Positions 34,423 through 44,200 are shown, counted from the stretch's first letter. The stretch is 64,000 bases of DNA from Herbaspirillum rhizosphaerae (GCF_001189965.1 NZ_LFLU01000001.1:551935-615934), one strand, 5' to 3'. Numbers and translations are program-made. Notes: generated by a model not told the origin, from the sequence alone.

Positions 34423-35367
34423 TCATGCCGCCTGCAGGATCATGTCTCCGGAGCGTCCCGGCAATTCGCCCCAGGCAATCGGGAGAATCGGCAAGACATC
34501 GTCTTTTACGGTCTGGTAGTAGTCGCCCATGGAGACCAGATCGTAACCCTGCGCGCGCCAGCCAAGCAGCAATTGCTCGAAGATGGGGGCAAGTTTCTGT
34601 CCTTCAAGCTCGGCGTGCAGCGTAAAGACGTGGTCGCGCGTTTGTCGTTCGGTCAGTCGCAACAGCATAGCCGCAACATTTGACGTATCCATGACAACGC
34701 CGTTGATGCTGCGCCCGAGCAGCTCGTCCAGTGTCGGCAGCGTGGTCGGCAATTGCACGCAGGCCAACGGCTTGCCCAGTACAGAGAGCCGATGCGGACC
34801 GGCCGCAGCGTCATCCAGCGAGCCGTCTTCCTTCAACACGGCGCGTCCGTCGGACGAATAGGCGATGCCGAATTGGTCCAGTTGCGCAAATGCGTAGTCG
34901 TTCATCTGCCAGCCGGCGGCGCCGTGGGTTACGGGTGTGTGGCCGAAGATGTCGTGGAAGCGTGCATACGAGCGTTGCATCACCTCCTGCGTCCACGCCG
35001 CATCGCGGACGCGCACGTTGTCTTGCCAGACCCGGTGGTCCCAGGTGTGGATGCCGCATTCGAAGCCCGCGTCGCGTACTGCGCGCATGTAGTTGCCGCA
35101 GGTCTTGCCGATATCCGGCGCAGGCAGCAGGGTGCCGTACATCAGCGTCTTGATGCCGTAATGCTCCACCACCGAGGTGCGCGATACCTTGCTGAAGAAG
35201 CCGGGACGGAATACCTGTTTCAACGCCCAGCCCGTGTGGTCGGGACCGAGCGAGAACAGGAAGGTCGCGTTGGCGCCATGGCGCAGCAACTGCTGAACCA
35301 GATTGGGAACGCCTTCGCGGGTGCCGCGATAGGTGTCGGCGTCAATTTTGAGAGTGATCTGAGGCAA
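34423..35367 (-). CDS. arnD: 4-deoxy-4-formamido-L-arabinose-phosphoundecaprenol deformylase ArnD
   Basis: A 314-residue polysaccharide-deacetylase-fold protein (NodB type). It starts with TLKIDADTYRGTREGVPNL, has the metal/catalytic Asp near the N-terminus (KIDADT) and the His pair in ECGIHTWDHR. ArnD removes the formyl group from undecaprenyl-P-Ara4FN, a step before transfer to lipid A. It is separated from the rest of the arn cluster by a 275-base gap with a terminator, so it probably has its own promoter. Confidence 0.92.
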   Translation of the reverse strand: MPQITLKIDADTYRGTREGVPNLVQQLLRHGANATFLFSLGPDHTGWALKQVFRPGFFSKVSRTSVVEHYGIKTLMYGTLLPAPDIGKTCGNYMRAVRDAGFECGIHTWDHRVWQDNVRVRDAAWTQEVMQRSYARFHDIFGHTPVTHGAAGWQMNDYAFAQLDQFGIAYSSDGRAVLKEDGSLDDAAAGPHRLSVLGKPLACVQLPTTLPTLDELLGRSINGVVMDTSNVAAMLLRLTERQTRDHVFTLHAELEGQKLAPIFEQLLLGWRAQGYDLVSMGDYYQTVKDDVLPILPIAWGELPGRSGDMILQAA

Positions 35368-35588
35368 GGCGTCTTGCTTTCGTGATGGGGAAAATGATCG
35401 GCGCCTGCCGCGAAGAAGAGCGAAGGGCAGACCCGGTTGCCGGATGGCTAAATTGTGGCACGAAAGACGCAGCGAATAAACCCATTTTGAGGATTCATTC
35501 GTGTTTGCTCAAGATGCGGTGATTTCGGCGAGCGTGGGCAGCGTGCAAATCAGGGACGGCATTGCGCGCGAATAAGGCGGCAGAAATG

Positions 35589-35622
35589 AAAAAAGGATCC
35601 GCCCGGATGAGCGAATCCTTTT
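35589..35622 (-). terminator. Terminator after the ArnA decarboxylase gene
   Basis: AAAAGGATCCGC (35591-35602) and GCGAATCCTTTT (35611-35622), one mismatch, followed on minus by a T6 run (35594-35589). It lies 21 bases beyond the gene stop and splits arnD from the upstream arn genes. Confidence 0.75.
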
Positions 35623-35642
35623 CTCTCCGACCGTCGGGAGGC

Positions 35643-36698
35643 TTAGTCGACCAGTGCGCGTGCTTCTGCGACCTGACCGCGGTAAGCGTCGAAAATGTTG
35701 CGCAGGGTGTCGGCCATGGTGAAGGTCGGCTTCCAGTTCAATTCTTCGCAGGTGTTGGTGATCTTCGGCACGCGATTCTGCACGTCCTGATAGCCCTTGC
35801 CGTAGTAGGCGGTGGAAGTGGTTTCCACCAGTTTGACCTGTTTGGCGGAGTCGGCATATTCAGGATATTCGGCGGCCAGTTTCAACATCATGTCGGCCAG
35901 ATCCTTGATCGAATAGTTGTTGGTCGGGTTGCCGATGTTGTAGATCTTGCCGGTGGCGACGCCGCCTTCGTTGGCGATGATCTTCATCAGCGCGTCGATG
36001 CCGTCGTCGATGTAAGTGAAGGCGCGTTTTTGCTGGCCGCCATCCACCAGGGAGATGTTCTCGCCGCGCACGATGTGACCGAAGAACTGCGTCACGACGC
36101 GCGAGCTGCCTTCCTTCGGCGTGTGGATCGAATCCAGGCCGGCGCCGATCCAGTTGAACGGACGGAACAGGGTGAAGTTCAGGTTGTCTTCCATGCCGTA
36201 GCCCCAGATCACGCGATCCATGAGCTGCTTGGAGCAGGAGTAGATCCAGCGCGGCTTGTTGATCGGGCCGCAGATCAGTTCGGATTCTTCCGAATCGAAT
36301 TCGTCGTCATGGCACATGCCATAGACTTCCGAGGTCGACGGGAACACCAGATGCTTGCCGTACTTGGCGGCGGCACGCACGATCGGCAGGTTGGCTTCGA
36401 AGTCCAGTTCGAACACGCGCAGCGGCTTGTTGACATAGGTCGATGGCGTCGCAATGGCGACCAGCGGCAGGATCACGTCGCATTTCTTGACGTGGTACTC
36501 GACCCATTCCTTGTTGATGGTGATGTCGCCTTCGAAGAAGTGCATGCGCGACTTGTACGCCTCGTTTTCCAGAATGTCGGTGATGCGGTCGGTCATCATG
36601 TCCATGCCGTAGACGTGCCAGTCTGTAGTTTCCAGAATGCGCTTGGACAAGTGGTGGCCGATAAAGCCGTTGACGCCGAGGATGAGGACTTTTTTCAT
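35643..36698 (-). CDS. arnA: UDP-glucuronate 4-oxidase/decarboxylase, ArnA C-terminal domain as separate protein
   Basis: A 351-residue extended SDR enzyme. NAD site GVNGFIGHHL (7-16), catalytic Tyr/Lys in YSCSK, and LFRPFNWIGAGLDSIHTPKEG, which is typical of the ArnA dehydrogenase domain. It oxidises UDP-glucuronate and removes CO2 to give UDP-4-keto-pentose. In E. coli this domain is fused to the formyltransferase; here the two are separate genes in the reverse order of the fusion halves, 14 bases apart. Confidence 0.9.
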   Translation of the reverse strand: MKKVLILGVNGFIGHHLSKRILETTDWHVYGMDMMTDRITDILENEAYKSRMHFFEGDITINKEWVEYHVKKCDVILPLVAIATPSTYVNKPLRVFELDFEANLPIVRAAAKYGKHLVFPSTSEVYGMCHDDEFDSEESELICGPINKPRWIYSCSKQLMDRVIWGYGMEDNLNFTLFRPFNWIGAGLDSIHTPKEGSSRVVTQFFGHIVRGENISLVDGGQQKRAFTYIDDGIDALMKIIANEGGVATGKIYNIGNPTNNYSIKDLADMMLKLAAEYPEYADSAKQVKLVETTSTAYYGKGYQDVQNRVPKITNTCEELNWKPTFTMADTLRNIFDAYRGQVAEARALVD

Positions 36699-36712
36699 AT
36701 TAAGGGGATGGC

Positions 36713-37630
36713 TTAAACAGCCATGTATTTCAGATAATTGTTAAGAGAGACATCCTGATCGTTGATCTGGATGCCCAGGATTTGCAGATAGTTGCCGTCG
36801 CCGCAGCGTGCGTACAGGCGGCCGCCTTCAAAGAACTTGTCTTGTGCGCCGTGCGACCTTTCCAGTGTCGGACGGGCAGAGGCCGGGACCATTCGCGTTC
36901 TCACCAGCGTGATTTTATCACCTGCGATTTCTTCGAAGGCGCCGGGATAGGGCGGGGCGACGGTCCGGACCAGATTATGCACGTGTTGCGCGGGCTTTTT
37001 CCAGTCGATACGGCCGTCTTCGGGCTTGCGGCCGCCGAAGTAGCTGCCCTTGCTCAGGTCGTTCGGCAGCTTCGGTGTGCGTCCGGCCAGCATCAGCGGC
37101 AACACGCGCCACAGGGTTTGCTCGGAGGCAACCACCACCTTGCCGAAGACTTCGAAAGCGGTGTCGTCCGGCAAGATCGGCACGGATGTCTGCGCGACGA
37201 TGGCGCCGGCGTCCGGCTTGGCCGCCATCTCGTGCAGCGTGGCGCCGGTTTCGGTCTCGCCGTGCAGGACCGCCCAGTTGATCGGCACGCGGCCGCGGTA
37301 TTTCGGCAGCAGCGAACCGTGCATGTTGTAGGCGCCGTGCTTGGCCAGCGCCAGCAGGTTCACCGGCAGCATGTGGCGGTAGTAGAAGCTGAAGATGAAG
37401 TCCGGCTGCGCCGCCTGGACCTGCGTCAGCAATTGCGGCGATTTCGGATCTTCCGGGGTGATGTAGGGGATGCCGTATTCGCGGCAGACGCCGGCGACCG
37501 AGTTGAACCAGATGTTTTCGGTCGGGCTGTCTTCATGCGTGACCACCAGCGACACGCGTACGCCGCGCGCCAGCAATACCTTCAGGCAGCGCACGCCGAC
37601 ATCGTGATAGGCAAAGACGACGGCGTTCAT
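36713..37630 (-). CDS. arnA: UDP-Ara4N formyltransferase, ArnA N-terminal domain as separate protein
   Basis: A 305-residue formyltransferase that resembles the N-terminal half of ArnA. Starts MNAVVFAYHDVGVRCLKVLL; active-site strand YNMHGSLLPKYRGRVPINW contains Asn and His of the family, and KPDAGAIV the catalytic Asp. It formylates UDP-Ara4N with 10-formyl-tetrahydrofolate. The open frame extends upstream inside arnC, but the ATG at 37630 is in ATGA overlap with the arnC stop and is the clear start. Confidence 0.92.
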   Translation of the reverse strand: MNAVVFAYHDVGVRCLKVLLARGVRVSLVVTHEDSPTENIWFNSVAGVCREYGIPYITPEDPKSPQLLTQVQAAQPDFIFSFYYRHMLPVNLLALAKHGAYNMHGSLLPKYRGRVPINWAVLHGETETGATLHEMAAKPDAGAIVAQTSVPILPDDTAFEVFGKVVVASEQTLWRVLPLMLAGRTPKLPNDLSKGSYFGGRKPEDGRIDWKKPAQHVHNLVRTVAPPYPGAFEEIAGDKITLVRTRMVPASARPTLERSHGAQDKFFEGGRLYARCGDGNYLQILGIQINDQDVSLNNYLKYMAV

Positions 37631-38583
37631 GAGCTTTGCTTGTCCTCGCTGGAGGATTGTTCGAGGATCGCCTGCACCACATAGCGCGGACGCGCGCGCA
37701 CCTGCAGGTAGATGCGGCCGATGTATTCGCCCAGCAGGCCGATGCCGAACAGGATCACCCCGATCAGGAAGAAGGTGATGGCGAACAGCGTGAACACCCC
37801 TTGCACTTCCGCGCCGAGGATGAAGCGGCGGATCACCATCAGGATGAACAGCGCGGCCGACGCAAACGACAGCCCGATGCCCAGCAGCGAGAAGAATTGC
37901 AGCGGCACCAGCGAGAAACCGGTGACCAGGTCGAAGTTGAGGCGGATCAGGCTGTATAGCGAATACTTGGATTCGCCGGCCGAGCGCTCTTCGTGCTCGA
38001 CGATGATTTCCGTCGGCTTGCGGGCGAAGGTGTACGCCAGCGCCGGCACGAAGGTGTTGACTTCGCTGCACTGGTTGACGAGGTCGATCACGTTGCGGCC
38101 GTAGGCGCGCAGCATGTTGCCCTGGTCGGTCATCTTGATGCGCGTGATCTTTTCGCGCAGGTGATTCATGGCCTTGGAGGCCCAGGTGCGCCACGCCGAA
38201 TCCTGGCGTTGGCGGCGAATCGAGCCGACGTAGTCGTAACCTTCGCGCATCTTGGCGACCAGGTTGCCGATTTCTTCCGGCGGGTTTTGCAGGTCGGCGT
38301 CGAGTGTGACGACGATGTTGCCGCGGGTGGCTTCAAAGCCGGCCAGGATAGCCATGTGCTGGCCGTAGTTGCCGTTGAAGAGCACAACGCGAGTCACGTC
38401 CGGACGGGCGCGATACTGATCGGCCAGAATCGCTGCCGACTTGTCGCGGCTGCCGTCGTTGACGTAGATGATTTCATACGCGATACCGAGCGCGTCCAGC
38501 GCCGGATAAAGGCGGGCGAACAGCTTGGCAAGGCCGGATTCCTCGTTGTATACGGGGATGACGACGGAAAGTTCTGGTTTCAT
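37627..38583 (-). CDS. arnC: Undecaprenyl-phosphate Ara4FN transferase ArnC
   Basis: A 318-residue GT2 glycosyltransferase with MKPELSVVIPVYNEESGL at the start, a central DLQNPPEEI (DxD-like) and two C-terminal membrane helices (about 230-300). ArnC moves formylated Ara4N onto undecaprenyl phosphate at the inner membrane. It overlaps the ArnA formyltransferase gene by 4 bases. The start at 38583 is chosen because the 17 upstream codons are not family-like. Confidence 0.93.
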   Translation of the reverse strand: MKPELSVVIPVYNEESGLAKLFARLYPALDALGIAYEIIYVNDGSRDKSAAILADQYRARPDVTRVVLFNGNYGQHMAILAGFEATRGNIVVTLDADLQNPPEEIGNLVAKMREGYDYVGSIRRQRQDSAWRTWASKAMNHLREKITRIKMTDQGNMLRAYGRNVIDLVNQCSEVNTFVPALAYTFARKPTEIIVEHEERSAGESKYSLYSLIRLNFDLVTGFSLVPLQFFSLLGIGLSFASAALFILMVIRRFILGAEVQGVFTLFAITFFLIGVILFGIGLLGEYIGRIYLQVRARPRYVVQAILEQSSSEDKQSS

Positions 38584-38732
38584 CAAAGCCTGATAATGAA
38601 AAATTGCTGTACTGAAAGCGATAATGTAATACATGCAAGCCGCATACCACCGGCTGGTCGACGGCTTGCTTCAAGGAGTAGTTCGAAATATTGCTTCTCG
38701 AACATACTCAACGCTTCAATTATTCCTGCGAA

Positions 38733-39854
38733 TTATGCGAGCACGGATTTTACCGCGCCGACTGCGCGTTCGACATCTTCTTTACTCATCGCAGTAAACA
38801 TCGGCAGCGACACGATCAGGCGGCCGACGCGTTCGGCGATCGGGAACATGCCTTCCCGGAAGCCGCGGTCGCGGTACAGCTTGAGCAGGTGGATAGGCGG
38901 GTAGTGGTAGCCGATGCCGATCTGGCGCTCCATCATTTTTTCCATGAATGCGGCGCGCGTGATGCGCTCCGGCAGCACCAGCTGGAACATGTGCCAGTTG
39001 CTGTTCTCAAAGTCGGCGACCGGCAGCTGGGCGCCGCTTTGCGCTTCGAAATCCGGGCCGAACACCTCGAAGTAGTGCTTTGCCAGGCCGCGGCGCTTTT
39101 CGGTGATGGCGTCGATATGCGCGAACTGGCCCAGGCCGATGGCGGCGGCAACGTCGGTCATGTTGAATTTGCCGCCCAGCACGTCGACTTCCAGGCCGTC
39201 GAAGCCGCTGCGGGTCACGCCTTGCAGGCGATATTTTTCGGCCAGGCGCGCTTCGTCGGCATTGTTGACGACCAGGCAACCGCCTTCGGAGCTGGTGACA
39301 TTCTTGTTGGCCTGGAAGCTGAACGAGACGAAGTCGCCGAATGCGCCGATGCGTTTGCCTTTCCAGGTCGAGCCCAGCGCCTGTGCGGCATCTTCGATGA
39401 CGCGCAGATTGTGTTTTTTGGCGATGGCGTACAGACGGTCCATGTCGACCGGCAGGCCGGACAGGTAGACCGGGATCACGGCCTTGGTGCGCGGCGTGAT
39501 GGCGGCTTCGAGCTTGTCGAGATCGATGTTGCGCGTGATCGGATCGATATCGGCGAACACCGGCGTGGCGCCGGTTTCGATGATCACGTTGGCGGTTGCT
39601 ACCCAGGAAATCGGCGTGGTGATGACCTCGTCGCCGGCGCCGATGCCGGCGATGCGCAAGGCGATCTCCATGGTGCAGGTGCCGGAGTTGAAGGTGCGCA
39701 CGATGCGCCCGTCCAGGTAGTCGGACAAGGCTTTTTCGAAGGCCTGCACCTTGGGGCCGCTGGTGATCCAGCCGGAGCGCAGCACGTCGCCGACGGCGGC
39801 GATCGTGGCTTCATCGATGGTCGGTTTGGAAAACGGTAAGAACGACTGGGTCAT
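38733..39854 (-). CDS. arnB: UDP-4-amino-4-deoxy-L-arabinose aminotransferase ArnB
   Basis: A 373-residue DegT/DnrJ-family PLP enzyme. FLPFSKPTIDEATIAAV at the start, GSGTCTMEIAL-like cofactor region, EDAAQALGS (Asp for the PLP ring) and FSFQANKNVTSSEGG with Lys184 as PLP lysine. It transfers an amino group from glutamate to UDP-4-keto-pentose. It is separated from arnC by 149 bases. Confidence 0.93.
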   Translation of the reverse strand: MTQSFLPFSKPTIDEATIAAVGDVLRSGWITSGPKVQAFEKALSDYLDGRIVRTFNSGTCTMEIALRIAGIGAGDEVITTPISWVATANVIIETGATPVFADIDPITRNIDLDKLEAAITPRTKAVIPVYLSGLPVDMDRLYAIAKKHNLRVIEDAAQALGSTWKGKRIGAFGDFVSFSFQANKNVTSSEGGCLVVNNADEARLAEKYRLQGVTRSGFDGLEVDVLGGKFNMTDVAAAIGLGQFAHIDAITEKRRGLAKHYFEVFGPDFEAQSGAQLPVADFENSNWHMFQLVLPERITRAAFMEKMMERQIGIGYHYPPIHLLKLYRDRGFREGMFPIAERVGRLIVSLPMFTAMSKEDVERAVGAVKSVLA

Positions 39855-40004
39855 GGAATGCTCGCAATGAATCGGATAAAAGTCGGAGAAGACGCTTATC
39901 CGGGTCTGAAAATGAAATGCTGCCGATGCCGTCGCCTGGTGCGGTGTCAGGCATCTACATACCGGCGCGTATTGTAAATCAGCCGATTCGCGTACGTCAG
40001 CAAA

Positions 40005-40376
40005 TTAGCTTCTGGTCAACAGGATGACGCCGACAATGATGACACCGATCGCCAGCAGGCGCTGGGCCGACACGGCTTCGCCAAGGAAATACCAGGCGCC
40101 GACGGCGTTGATGATATAGCCCAGCGACAGCAAAGGATAGGCCACGGTCACGTCCACGCGCGACAGGCCGATGATCCACACGCCGACCGAAATCACATAG
40201 CAGGTCAGGCCGCCGATGATCGGCAATTGCGTGGCCAGCTTGATTCCGGTCGAGAACCAGTTCTCGGCGGTCAGGTGGATGGCGCCGACGGCGTTGGTGC
40301 CGGCTTTCAGCAAGAGCTGGGCGACGGCGTTGAGGCAGATGCCGACGAAAATGAAGCCGAACGTAGCGAGATTCAT
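40005..40376 (-). CDS. Small EamA/SMR-type transporter, ArnE/ArnF-like
   Basis: A 123-residue membrane protein with four helices and the SMR/EamA pattern (CLNAVAQLLLKAGT at the start, VDVTVAYPLLSLGYIINAVGAWYFLGE in the third-fourth helix). ArnE and ArnF form a heterodimer that flips undecaprenyl-P-Ara4N outward in E. coli. Only one such gene is present here, so a homodimer may do this. It ends 15 bases before the next arn start region and lies directly after arnT. Confidence 0.8.
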   Translation of the reverse strand: MNLATFGFIFVGICLNAVAQLLLKAGTNAVGAIHLTAENWFSTGIKLATQLPIIGGLTCYVISVGVWIIGLSRVDVTVAYPLLSLGYIINAVGAWYFLGEAVSAQRLLAIGVIIVGVILLTRS

Positions 40377-40391
40377 GGCGTTGCTTTCTTT

Positions 40392-42119
40392 TTATTTATT
40401 GCCGGCCGTGCCGGTATTGGTGCTGCCCGCATTGTCGGGATTGTTGGCGACGATCACGCGGCGCGGGTCCTGGCCGATCAGGCGCATCGGGATGCCGCGC
40501 TGCTTCAGGTCGGCATAAACGGTCGGATCCATGATCGCGATATCCTTCTTGCCGGCGGTGTGGTCGGCGACCCATTGGGCGACGAACGCATCAATCGTCG
40601 GCAGCCACAGCTGCGGTTCCTGCTTCAGGCCGAATTCCATTTCATCGGCGTGGCGCACCAGCGTCATGGTGCGTTGCAGGTAGAACGGCAGCGCCTGCTC
40701 GTAACGGCCGACCAGGTACATCGGCGTTTCCGGCGTCAGTTCAGCCTGCAGTGCCGGCACATAGTCGATGCCCGCCGAATAGCGGCCTTGCGGGTCATGT
40801 CCCAGCATCAGCAGCTGGCCGCTGATGAAAGTGCCGGCGGCCAGGCACACCATCGCCAGGTCTTTCTGGCTGCGCGCAAAACGAATCGCCAGCACGGCGC
40901 CGATGAAGGCGACGATGGTGGCGGCGTAAATCCATGGCACGTGCGCGGTCACCAGCGGCAGCGAGTAGGCATCCTTGGCCAGCAGCGGTACGCGCGGGAT
41001 GAAAGCCATGGCGATCGCGCAGGGCACGGCCACGACCGATGCCGACAGCACGATGGCCTTGAACGTGGCGCGTTCCAGGTAGCAGGCGATCAGCAGCGCC
41101 AGCGTCGGGAAGATCGGCAGGATGTAGGACGGCAGCTTCGAGCTGGAAATGCTGAAGAACACGAAGATGAACACCGACCAGATCAGCAGCATCTTGCGCG
41201 GCTGGAACTTGCCGCTCGACAGGCTGCTGAAGCTGCTGCCGCTGTGTTCTTCGCGGGTGCCTGTCAGCAAGCTCTGGACGAATACGCCCAGCCAGGGAAG
41301 GATGCCCAGCAGCAGAATGGGAATGAAGTAGTACCAGGGACCGGTGCGGCTATGGATCTTGGTCGTGAAACGCTGGAAGTGTTCGTGGATGAAGAAGAAT
41401 TGCGGAAACTCCGGATTCTTCATCGACACCAGCACAAACCATGGTGTGCAAATGGCGAAGAACAGGATCAGCCCCTTGACCAGGTGCAGGCGCTTCCAGA
41501 TCGCCCAGTCGCGCGAAAACAAGGTGTACAGCACCAGCACCGCGCCCGGCAGGACGATGCCGATCAGCCCCTTGGACAACACCGCCAGCGCCATGCCGGC
41601 CCAGCACAGCAGCATCCAGCCGCGCTGTTCCTCACGGTTGGCGTCGTTGCGCTGCGCCAGCAGCAGGGCGCAGATGCTCAGCGTCATCATCGCCGCCAGA
41701 CCCATGTCCAGCGTGTTGATGTGGCCCATGCCGGCCCAGAACAGGCTCGACGCCAGCACCAGCGGAGCATAGAAGCCAACGCGTTCGTTGAACACGCGGC
41801 GGCCGGTGTAAGCCACCAGACCGATGCCGAACAGGCCGCACAGGCCGGTCCACAGGCGCGCTTGCCACTCGCCGAGGCCGAACAGCTCGAAGGTGATAGC
41901 GTTCATCCAGGTTTGCAGCGGCGGCTTTTCGAAATACTTGATGCCGTTCAGTCGTGTGGTGATCCAGTCTTGCGTGGCCACCATCTCGCGCGCCATTTCG
42001 GCGTAACGGCCTTCATCGCTCGGCACCAGCGTGCGTGCACCCAGCATGTAAAACCAGACCAGCAGGAAGAGGATGAGCAGCGTCCAGACGAACGCCTTGG
42101 ATTTATACAGTTCGCGCAT
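40392..42119 (-). CDS. arnT: Lipid A 4-amino-4-deoxy-L-arabinose transferase ArnT (GT83)
   Basis: A 575-residue membrane glycosyltransferase with a short N-terminal signal-anchor (about 10-27), about twelve helices and a C-terminal periplasmic domain. The family loop YFEKPPLQTWMNAI and LVPSDEGRYAEMAREMV are present. ArnT moves Ara4N from the lipid carrier to lipid A, giving resistance to cationic peptides. It is the first gene of the arn run on minus, before the ArnE/F-like gene. Confidence 0.9.
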   Translation of the reverse strand: MRELYKSKAFVWTLLILFLLVWFYMLGARTLVPSDEGRYAEMAREMVATQDWITTRLNGIKYFEKPPLQTWMNAITFELFGLGEWQARLWTGLCGLFGIGLVAYTGRRVFNERVGFYAPLVLASSLFWAGMGHINTLDMGLAAMMTLSICALLLAQRNDANREEQRGWMLLCWAGMALAVLSKGLIGIVLPGAVLVLYTLFSRDWAIWKRLHLVKGLILFFAICTPWFVLVSMKNPEFPQFFFIHEHFQRFTTKIHSRTGPWYYFIPILLLGILPWLGVFVQSLLTGTREEHSGSSFSSLSSGKFQPRKMLLIWSVFIFVFFSISSSKLPSYILPIFPTLALLIACYLERATFKAIVLSASVVAVPCAIAMAFIPRVPLLAKDAYSLPLVTAHVPWIYAATIVAFIGAVLAIRFARSQKDLAMVCLAAGTFISGQLLMLGHDPQGRYSAGIDYVPALQAELTPETPMYLVGRYEQALPFYLQRTMTLVRHADEMEFGLKQEPQLWLPTIDAFVAQWVADHTAGKKDIAIMDPTVYADLKQRGIPMRLIGQDPRRVIVANNPDNAGSTNTGTAGNK

Positions 42120-42250
42120 CAGGCGAGATCCTTAGTGTAGATAAGCAGTGCAAATTGCGGTGCGAATATGCTTGGTAAGCCGGCACGACGGGCTGCCACC
42201 ATGCCAGGTGAAGATGTTGAGATCGCGCTCGGTCGATCCCGGTTCAATGA

Positions 42251-42625
42251 TCAGTGTTCTATGATCAGCGCCAGCGCAACTTTCCGGCCTTCCGCCATCA
42301 GGATGTTGTAGGTCCTGCAAGCGGCCTGATTGTCCATGCACTCGACGCCGATGCGGCGCGACGTCAGCACGGCGGTCAGCTTCGGATGCACGAAACGCTG
42401 GCGCCGGCCGGTGCCGAAAATCACCACGTCCGGCTGGGTCGCATCGATCTGGTCGAAATGTTCCGTGGTCAGCTGGTCGAACGACGCCACCGGCCAGGCA
42501 ACCGGGGGTGTTTCCGGCAAGACAAGCAAACTATGCTCGAAGCGGGCTGCGTTGATTTCAATGCCGCTTTCGTCATAGGAGGTGACGGTCTGGTATTGCT
42601 GGGTTTCTGTGGAGTGGAGCTTCAT
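42251..42625 (-). CDS. Mth938-like domain protein
   Basis: A 124-residue protein of the Mth938/DUF498 family, beginning MKLHSTETQQYQTVTSYD. The fold signatures are DVVIFGTGRRQRF and GVECMDNQAACRTYNILMAEGRKVALALII. Some homologues relate to NDUFAF3 in complex I assembly, but the function in bacteria is not settled. The open frame continues 15 codons upstream; MKLH is the likelier start. It lies 131 bases before arnT. Confidence 0.85.
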   Translation of the reverse strand: MKLHSTETQQYQTVTSYDESGIEINAARFEHSLLVLPETPPVAWPVASFDQLTTEHFDQIDATQPDVVIFGTGRRQRFVHPKLTAVLTSRRIGVECMDNQAACRTYNILMAEGRKVALALIIEH

Positions 42626-42825
42626 GGCGCGCAGTGTCGAATTGCCGTTCGCGGCAGGGCGGTCAGGCAAATATCGGCAATAAGGTCTTAAAGTGCTGCA
42701 TTGTAGCGTTTTCCTGTTCCGGACTCTGTTTTATTCATTGATAAAATAGAGGGCTTTCGGCAAAATGGCCGGTTCCGGCGGCTCGGCCGGGCTGGCCTGA
42801 TTGGCTCATTCAAAGGATTTGTACT

Positions 42826-44055
42826 GTGCGACCGATTCAAAAATCGAAAAAACTGGCTGATGTCTGTTACGACATCCGTGGACCCGTGCTGGAAAAAGCG
42901 CGCCAGATGGAAGAAGAAGGCCACAAGATCATCAAGCTGAACATCGGCAACCTGGCCGCCTTCGGCTTCGATGCGCCGGATGAAATCGTGCAGGACATGA
43001 TCCGCAACATGGGTAATGCCTCCGGCTATACCGATTCCAAGGGTTTGTTTGCGCCGCGCAAGTCGGTCATGCATTACACCCAGCAAAAGAACATCCAGGG
43101 CGTCACCATCGACGACATCTACCTCGGCAACGGCGCTTCCGAGCTGATCGTCATGAGCGTCAACGCCTTGCTCAACACCGGCGACGAAGTGCTGGTGCCG
43201 TCGCCCGACTATCCCTTGTGGACCGCGGCGGTCAGCCTGTCCGGCGGCACGCCCGTGCACTACGTGTGCGACGAGCAGGCCGGCTGGCAGCCGGACATCG
43301 ACGATATCAAGAAAAAGATCACGTCCAACACCAAGGCCATCGTCGTCATCAACCCGAACAATCCGACCGGCGCCCTGTACAGCACTGACGTGCTCAAGGA
43401 AATCGTCGAAGTCGCGCGGCAGAACCAGCTGATCATCCTGGCCGACGAGATCTACGACAAGGTCTTGTACGACGGCAACACGCACACCTCGCTGGCGTCG
43501 CTGGCGGACGACGTGCTGTTCATCACCTTCAACGGTCTGTCCAAAAATTATCGCTCGTGCGGCTATCGCGCCGGCTGGATGGTGGTGTCGGGCGAGAAGA
43601 AACACGCCAAGGACTACATCGAAGGCCTCAACATGCTGGCGTCGATGCGCCTGTGCGCCAATGCGCCGGGACAGTATGCGATCCAGACCGCCCTGGGCGG
43701 TTATCAAAGCATCAACGACCTGGTCGGCCCCAACGGCCGCCTGGCCAAGCAGCGCGATCTGGCGCACAAGCTGTTGACCGACATTCCCGGCGTGACTTGC
43801 GTCAAGCCGAAGTCGGCGCTGTACATGTTCCCGCGTCTCGATCCGGCGGTTTACCCGATCAAGGACGATCAGGAGTTCGCCTACGAACTGCTGGCCGAAG
43901 AGAAAGTGCTGATCGTGCAGGGCACAGGCTTCAATTGCCCGACGCCGGACCACTTCCGCGTGGTGTTCCTGCCCAACACCGACGACCTGACCGAATCGAT
44001 GGGGCGCATTGCGCACTTCCTCGAAGGTTATCGCCGTCGTCACGGCACCGCCTGA
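42826..44055 (+). CDS. Alanine-type aminotransferase (AlaA/AlaC-like, class I/II)
   Basis: A 409-residue PLP enzyme beginning with GTG at 42826 after AAAGGA. Features: RGPVLEKARQMEEEGHKIIKLNIGN (AlaA-like start), NPNNPTGALY, ADEIYDKVLYD and FNGLSKNYRSCGYRAGW with the PLP Lys. It probably makes alanine from pyruvate and glutamate. hom follows on the same strand after 145 bases, as in many betaproteobacteria, which supports a place in amino acid synthesis. Confidence 0.93.
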   Translation: MRPIQKSKKLADVCYDIRGPVLEKARQMEEEGHKIIKLNIGNLAAFGFDAPDEIVQDMIRNMGNASGYTDSKGLFAPRKSVMHYTQQKNIQGVTIDDIYLGNGASELIVMSVNALLNTGDEVLVPSPDYPLWTAAVSLSGGTPVHYVCDEQAGWQPDIDDIKKKITSNTKAIVVINPNNPTGALYSTDVLKEIVEVARQNQLIILADEIYDKVLYDGNTHTSLASLADDVLFITFNGLSKNYRSCGYRAGWMVVSGEKKHAKDYIEGLNMLASMRLCANAPGQYAIQTALGGYQSINDLVGPNGRLAKQRDLAHKLLTDIPGVTCVKPKSALYMFPRLDPAVYPIKDDQEFAYELLAEEKVLIVQGTGFNCPTPDHFRVVFLPNTDDLTESMGRIAHFLEGYRRRHGTA

Positions 44056-44200
44056 TTCCGCCTGCGCAGCAAGTGAAGCATTCAGGCCGGTTTGCCTCGC
44101 GGCGTGGCGGGGCAAACCGGTCGTTCGAGTTTTACCGCAGTACCCGTCATGGAATCGTCATGACGGCATTTTTAGCATGTTTATCAACCACGAAGACATT

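Noticed and set aside
36713..38194. Single 493-codon open frame suggesting an arnC-arnA fusion
   Set aside because: The first part is arnC read in another frame; the formyltransferase starts at 37630 in ATGA overlap with the arnC stop.
40227..42140. 637-codon open frame on plus, antisense to arnT
   Set aside because: Composition is Arg/Gln/His-rich shadow; ArnT on minus has full family motifs.
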